DNA from: Gammaproteobacteria bacterium
GTDB lineage: Bacteria > Pseudomonadota > Gammaproteobacteria > GCA-001735895
Length of the DNA: 42,909 nt
NCBI GenBank assembly: GCA_029864185.1
Contig: JAOTTY010000003.1
Span: 1 to 42,909, forward strand
Reading direction: 5' to 3'
Program-made: the position numbers and the translations under genes
The notes under the pieces: generated by a model
What the model was told of the DNA's origin: nothing
The model's input: the letters and a program-made list of their open reading frames with translations, nothing else
The model's database searches: none
Shown: positions 38,406 through 42,909 of the stretch, piece by piece
How positions within the stretch are numbered: position 1 is the stretch's first letter
Layout: each line of letters begins with the position of its first letter

Positions 38406-40256
38406 TTAAAGCGAAAGCCGTTGACGGGTTTCTTCCGGGATCTTGCCGTCCGCGGTCCAGCCCCTGACCTCGTAGTACTTGGGCAGCATTTCGCCGAGAC
38501 GATTCACCTGACCCTTGGTCGGACCATCCTTGATGGCTTCCTCGAGCAGGCGCTTGGGCAACTTGTCGTCATCGGCGGTGAAACCGGCCGCCTCGTTGAA
38601 CAGGCGCTCCATGTTCCAGATGCGCTCACCGGTTTCGAGACAGTTCTCGACGCTCCAGTCGCCCTCGCAGGCGGCATCGATCTGCGGTGCGATGTTGTCC
38701 ATGCCCCAGGCGAAAGTGGTGAAAATGCACAGCCCGGCGGAATCGACCAGCGCGGTCGCATCCTGGAAGGCTTTCACCAGTTCGGCCTTGCCGTCGGTGT
38801 CGTTGAGTTCGGTCTTGACCGGGATACCGAGCACTTCGGAAGCAATGGTATAGCCGCGCAGGTGGCAGGCGCCGCGATTCGAAGTCGCGTAGTTGAGGCC
38901 GATACCCTGGATGCCGCGCGGATCGTAGGCCGGGAATTCCTGACCCTTGACCGTCATCGACAGATCCGGCTTGCCATATTTTTCGGTCAGGCGCTTGGAA
39001 CCCAGGCCCAGGTCGGCAGAGAATGCACCGCCGTTGACAAACTGCTCCGTGATCGCGACAAAAGCCTCGGCATCGCCGAACCTGAGCTCGATTCCGCCGG
39101 TCTCCTTGGTCGTGATGATGCCATCTTCGAACATTTCCATCGCAGCCGCGACGGTCGCGCCATAAGAGATCGGGTCCATGCCGTCCTCGTTGCACAGGAA
39201 ATTCACGTAGGTGATTGCATCTAGGTCGTCGATTCCGGTATCTGCGCCAAGCGACCATGCGGCCTCGTACTCCAGCCCCCCGGAGGCGCCCTGGTACTGC
39301 GGCTTGTCCTTGACCGAAAAATGCGTGGGGTCGACCGTCGAGATACGGCCGCAGGCGATGGTGCAGCCGAAGCAGGCGCCATTCGTGGTCAAGTTCGGCT
39401 TGCCGTCGCTCTTGCGCGGTTCGGCCATGGCCTCGGCGGAAATATGTTCCGCACCCTCGAAGCCGACATCGCGCATATTGCGCGCCGGCAGGCCGCCGAC
39501 GCCATTGATGACGTTCATCAACACCTGCGTGCCATAGGCTGGTAATCCCTGCCCGGTAACGGCGTTTTCGGCGAGCACCTCCTTGCCGTCATTGGTCGCC
39601 GCTATGAAAGCATCGGCGTCGTCTACATTACCGATCCCCTGGGTGCCACGGACCGCGACCGCTTTCAGGTTCTTCGATGCCATCACGGTACCGACTCCGG
39701 AACGCCCCGCGGCGCGATGTCTGTCATTCATGACCGCGGCGTAAAGACAGCCGTTTTCGGCGGTGCGCCCGATACAGGCGACCCGCATTTGCGGATCCTG
39801 ATGGGTGGCGTGAATGATATCGTCGGTTTCCCAGGCGGTCTTGCCCCACAGGTGCTCGGCTGAACGCAATTCAGCCTTGTCATCCTGCACCAGCAGGTAG
39901 ACCGGCTTGTCCGACCTGCCCTCGAAGATAATCATGTCCCAGCCAGCATACTTCAGCTCCGCGCCAAAAAATCCCCCCGAGTTGGAGCAGGCGATGGCGC
40001 CTGTCAGCGGTCCCTTGGTGATGACGGAGTAGCGTCCGCCAGTCGACGCCATGGTGCCGGTTAGTGGGCCTGTGGCCATGATCATCTTGTTTTCGGGCCC
40101 GAGTGCGTCGCATTTCGGATCGACTTCCTCGCTCAGATACTTCGACGCCAGTCCACGCTGGCCCAGATATAGCTTCGCCCATTCCATATTGAGCGGTTCG
40201 GATTTACAGCTGCCTTTAGAGAGGTCTACCCTCAGAATTTTTCTTGTCCAGGACAT
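38406..40256 (-). CDS. Aldehyde:ferredoxin oxidoreductase, tungsten/molybdenum pterin catalytic subunit
   Basis: MSWTRKILRVDLSKGSCKSEPLNMEWAKLYLGQRGLASKYLSEEVDPKCDALGPENKMIMATGPLTGTMASTGGRYSVITKGPLTGAIACSNSGGFFGAELKYAGWDMIIFEG; 616 aa. Confidence 0.95.
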   Translation of the reverse strand: MSWTRKILRVDLSKGSCKSEPLNMEWAKLYLGQRGLASKYLSEEVDPKCDALGPENKMIMATGPLTGTMASTGGRYSVITKGPLTGAIACSNSGGFFGAELKYAGWDMIIFEGRSDKPVYLLVQDDKAELRSAEHLWGKTAWETDDIIHATHQDPQMRVACIGRTAENGCLYAAVMNDRHRAAGRSGVGTVMASKNLKAVAVRGTQGIGNVDDADAFIAATNDGKEVLAENAVTGQGLPAYGTQVLMNVINGVGGLPARNMRDVGFEGAEHISAEAMAEPRKSDGKPNLTTNGACFGCTIACGRISTVDPTHFSVKDKPQYQGASGGLEYEAAWSLGADTGIDDLDAITYVNFLCNEDGMDPISYGATVAAAMEMFEDGIITTKETGGIELRFGDAEAFVAITEQFVNGGAFSADLGLGSKRLTEKYGKPDLSMTVKGQEFPAYDPRGIQGIGLNYATSNRGACHLRGYTIASEVLGIPVKTELNDTDGKAELVKAFQDATALVDSAGLCIFTTFAWGMDNIAPQIDAACEGDWSVENCLETGERIWNMERLFNEAAGFTADDDKLPKRLLEEAIKDGPTKGQVNRLGEMLPKYYEVRGWTADGKIPEETRQRLSL

Positions 40257-40271
40257 GATTCATTTCCCCCA

Positions 40272-40754
40272 TTATCCAGCGGTGGCTTCGGCAGAAGGCA
40301 GGCTCTTGGCCGCCGACGCCAGCATGCGGTCGTAACCGGTCCAGTCCGCATCTACGTAGGTGATCGCATCGGTTGGGCAGGCCGCCGCGCACTGCGGGTC
40401 GCCGCCGCAAAGATCGCACTTGACAACCTTGCCGGTTGCCTGCGAGTAATTGATGGTGCCGAACGGGCAGGCGATGGTGCAAACCTTGCAGCCGACACAC
40501 TTGTCGTCGGAGACAACCTTGGCGCCGGTTGCCATGTCGACGCTGATCGCGTCAACCGGACAGGCGCGCATGCACCAGGCCTCGTCGCACTGGGTGCAGG
40601 TATAGGGCGCAAATCTTCCCTCGTGATGGAAAGTAAATACCTTGATATAGGATCGTGATGGATTAAAGGTGCCGGTATGCTCGTAGGAGCATGCCATTTC
40701 GCACTGCAGACAGCCGGTACACTTTCCCGGGTCGATATTGAGGGATTTCAGCAT
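40272..40754 (-). CDS. Polyferredoxin electron-transfer subunit (AorA-like)
   Basis: MLKSLNIDPGKCTGCLQCEMACSYEHTGTFNPSRSYIKVFTF...CTQCDEAWCMRACPVDAI...CVGCKVCTIACPFGTI...CDLCGGDPQCAAACPTDAI. Confidence 0.9.
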   Translation of the reverse strand: MLKSLNIDPGKCTGCLQCEMACSYEHTGTFNPSRSYIKVFTFHHEGRFAPYTCTQCDEAWCMRACPVDAISVDMATGAKVVSDDKCVGCKVCTIACPFGTINYSQATGKVVKCDLCGGDPQCAAACPTDAITYVDADWTGYDRMLASAAKSLPSAEATAG

Positions 40755-40996
40755 TGTATCCTCCGCTTGTGTCGTTCTTGTCGTTACCCCGGACGGCTCT
40801 TTTTTTATCCGGACGCAACGCCTCGGGTCAATGCGTAAAAATACCACTGTCGCCCGAGCATTTATAGCCCTAAAGCCAAATTTAATCGGCTTTTACGTCG
40901 AGACCATGGTTCGTGGCAAAAAATATCGTCATACCCCTACCAATTTGGACTAGTCTATGACTCAATAACGCGCCTGACGGATTAAACCCGGTTTCA

Positions 40997-42265
40997 ATGA
41001 GCGAAAAAATCACTCCCGTTCCCAGCTGCGCCGATCCCTCCGATCCAGCTTCGATCAGCCTGTCCGAGGCGCTGGCAAGAATCGAAGCGCGCGTGCTCCC
41101 GGTCCACGCCTGCGAACGCCTGCCGATCCGCGAATGCCTGGGTCGCGTCAACAACGAGGCGGTCAAATCTCCGCACAACGTGCCGCCATCGCCGAATTCG
41201 GCGATGGACGGTTTCGCGATTGCAATCGCCAGCCTGCGACCGGACGGCATCACCGAACTCGAAGAGATCGGCACCGCCTACGCGGGCCTGCCGTTTGCGG
41301 GTAGCTGCGGCAAAGGCCAGTGCGTGCGCATCATGACCGGCGCGCTGATTCCCGATGGCGCCGATGCCGTGATCATGCAGGAGCAGGCAGAGGTCGACGC
41401 GGCGGGCAAAATCAGGATCGACTCCGACCACCGCAGCGGCGAAAACATCCGCCAGGCGGGCGAGGATGTCAGGCAGGGCGAGACCGTGATCGAAGCCGGC
41501 GTGCGCCTGAACCCGGCCGATCTCGGGGTGCTGGCCTCGCTCGGACTGAGCCAGTTGCAGGTAAAACGCAAACCCGTGGTCGCTTTCTTTTCTACCGGCG
41601 ACGAGCTGGTCGCGGTTGGCGAATCGCTGCAACCGGGCAAAATTTACGACAGCAACCGCTACAGCCTGCACGGCATGCTGTCGCGGCTGGCGGTGGATAT
41701 CATCGACCTCGGCGTCGTGCGCGACAATCCCGAGAGCATGCGTGACGCCCTGACTCGAGCCGCGTCACAGGCCGACCTGATCATCAGCACCGGCGGGGTT
41801 TCGGTCGGCGAAGCCGACTATGTCAAGCCCGCGCTGGAAGAACTCGGCACCACCGAGTTCTGGAAGATCGCAATCAAACCGGGACGCCCGCTGACCTTCG
41901 GCCAGATCGGCGCCAGTATTTTCATGGGTCTGCCTGGCAATCCGGTGGCGGTGATGGTGACCTTCAGCCAGTTTGTGGAGCCGGCGATCGAGGTTCTGTC
42001 GGGTGCCCGACTGCGCCCACCCGCGCTGTTTCGTGCCCGCGCGCTCGATGCGATGCGCAAGAAACCGGGCCGTTACGAGTTCCAGCGCGGCATCGCGACG
42101 CTGGCCGAGGACGGCCATTGGCAGGTGCGTAAAACCGGCAAGCAGGGGTCGGGCATCCTCACCTCGATGAGCCGCGCCAACTGTTTTATCGTGTTGCCGG
42201 ACGATAACGCCGGCGTCGAACCCGGGGACGAGGTCAGCATTCAGTTTTTCGACTGGTCGCGCTAA
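40997..42265 (+). CDS. moeA: Molybdopterin molybdotransferase MoeA
   Basis: ISLSEALARIEARVLPVHACERLPIRECLGRVNNEAVKSPHNVPPSPNSAMDGFAI...MTGALIPDGADAVIMQEQ...FFSTGDELV...STGGVSVGEADYVKPALEELG...KPGRPLTFGQI...FMGLPGNPVAVMVTF. Confidence 0.96.
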   Translation: MSEKITPVPSCADPSDPASISLSEALARIEARVLPVHACERLPIRECLGRVNNEAVKSPHNVPPSPNSAMDGFAIAIASLRPDGITELEEIGTAYAGLPFAGSCGKGQCVRIMTGALIPDGADAVIMQEQAEVDAAGKIRIDSDHRSGENIRQAGEDVRQGETVIEAGVRLNPADLGVLASLGLSQLQVKRKPVVAFFSTGDELVAVGESLQPGKIYDSNRYSLHGMLSRLAVDIIDLGVVRDNPESMRDALTRAASQADLIISTGGVSVGEADYVKPALEELGTTEFWKIAIKPGRPLTFGQIGASIFMGLPGNPVAVMVTFSQFVEPAIEVLSGARLRPPALFRARALDAMRKKPGRYEFQRGIATLAEDGHWQVRKTGKQGSGILTSMSRANCFIVLPDDNAGVEPGDEVSIQFFDWSR

Positions 42266-42270
42266 TCATC

Positions 42271-42525
42271 ATGGCTAACCTTCTTTATTTCGCGAGTCTC
42301 GCCGAGGCGCTGGGTACAAAATCCGAAACCCTGGCATTGCCGGCGGACTGCAAAACGGTTGCTAACCTGGTAACGCTGCAGCGCGGACGCGGGGAACCCT
42401 TCGCCAGCGCCTTCGACGGCAGCACCCGGATCCTGGTGGCTATCAACCAGCAAATGAGCGATCTCGGGGCCGAAATCAACGATAGCGACGAAATCGCCTT
42501 CTTCCCCCCGGTCACCGGCGGCTGA
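42271..42525 (+). CDS. moaD: Molybdopterin synthase sulfur carrier subunit MoaD
   Basis: MANLLYFASLAEALGTKSETLALPADCKTVANLVTLQRGRGEPFASAFDGSTRILVAINQQMSDLGAEINDSDEIAFFPPVTGG. Confidence 0.93.
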   Translation: MANLLYFASLAEALGTKSETLALPADCKTVANLVTLQRGRGEPFASAFDGSTRILVAINQQMSDLGAEINDSDEIAFFPPVTGG

Positions 42526-42530
42526 TATAC

Positions 42531-42576
42531 GGGGACAGTTTACTTATTTCTCCCGAGAAATAAGTAAACTGTCCCC
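42531..42576. repeat. Perfect palindromic member of the GGGGACAGTTTACTTA repeat family
   Basis: ggggacagtttacttatttctc-cc-gagaaataagtaaactgtcccc: 22-bp arms, 2-nt centre, followed by tttt on the plus strand. Confidence 0.95.
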
Positions 42577-42589
42577 TTTTATCCTTTTA

Positions 42590-42909
42590 TCATTGCTGCT
42601 CGGGCACACCGGCCGTGCGTAGCGCAGCGACGTAGTGTTCCAGATCGCTTTCGTGACGATATATGCTTTCGCGACGCTCATTCACCAGCGTGATATCCGT
42701 ATTGATCGCGAGTGCTTCGTTTACCGCCCATTCGGCATCCTCGGTTCTTCCGAGCTCGGCATAGATAGCCGCCAGGTTTAACTGAGTACGATCGAGTGCC
42801 GGGTTACGCGCTGCACTATCCTCGACCAACGGCAGCGCCTCTTCGTATCTACCCATTAGAAACAGAATCCGGCCTTTGATGTCGAGATAGATGGCGGTGC
42901 CCTGCGGAT
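42590..42909 (-). CDS. TPR-repeat protein C-terminus, truncated by window edge
   Basis: PQGTAIYLDIKGRILFLMGRYEEALPLVEDSAARNPALDRTQLNLAAIYAELGRTEDAEWAVNEALAINTDITLVNERRESIYRHESDLEHYVAALRTAGVPEQQ*; reading frame open to window end. Confidence 0.75.
   Translation of the reverse strand, partial: PQGTAIYLDIKGRILFLMGRYEEALPLVEDSAARNPALDRTQLNLAAIYAELGRTEDAEWAVNEALAINTDITLVNERRESIYRHESDLEHYVAALRTAGVPEQQ

Noticed and set aside
40860-40996. Possible regulator binding site between divergent AOR operon and moeA
   Set aside because: AT-rich promoter-like sequence, but no inverted repeat I can assign to ModE, TunR, FNR or another regulator with confidence.

Overview
The window looks like a proteobacterial chromosomal segment, probably gammaproteobacterial (inferred from protein style only), dominated by molybdenum/tungsten enzyme biology. 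(i) A minus-strand formate dehydrogenase operon: DUF3305, DUF3306, a multi-[4Fe-4S] protein, a TorD-like chaperone, a small TAT-target peptide, FDH alpha (Cys, not Sec), beta and gamma. (ii) Molybdopterin cofactor genes: moaA, fdhD, moaB, mobA, mobB, moeB, moeA and two moaD-like genes. (iii) An aldehyde:ferredoxin oxidoreductase (AOR) operon at 35.7-40.8 kb. Between these blocks are a dipeptide ABC transporter operon (dppABCDF-like), nnrS, mscL, ald plus a nitrilase, a DegT aminotransferase/GlpD-like/membrane-protein triad, and assorted small genes. Observations most worth checking: a decaying second FDH-gamma gene (in-frame amber plus a one-base frameshift) followed by a DsrM/NarI-like plus HdrD-like gene collapsed by an internal deletion; a DsrC/TusE-family relic in frame directly after nnrS; an uncharacterised 109-aa protein ending in GGG, sandwiched between moaD and moeB in the AOR operon; an alpha/beta-hydrolase-like/TlpA fusion; and a dispersed GGGGACAGTTTACTTA repeat/palindrome family at three loci, one copy supplying the stop codon of a pseudogene. 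All calls come from reading the sequence and the supplied translations. No database search was run.
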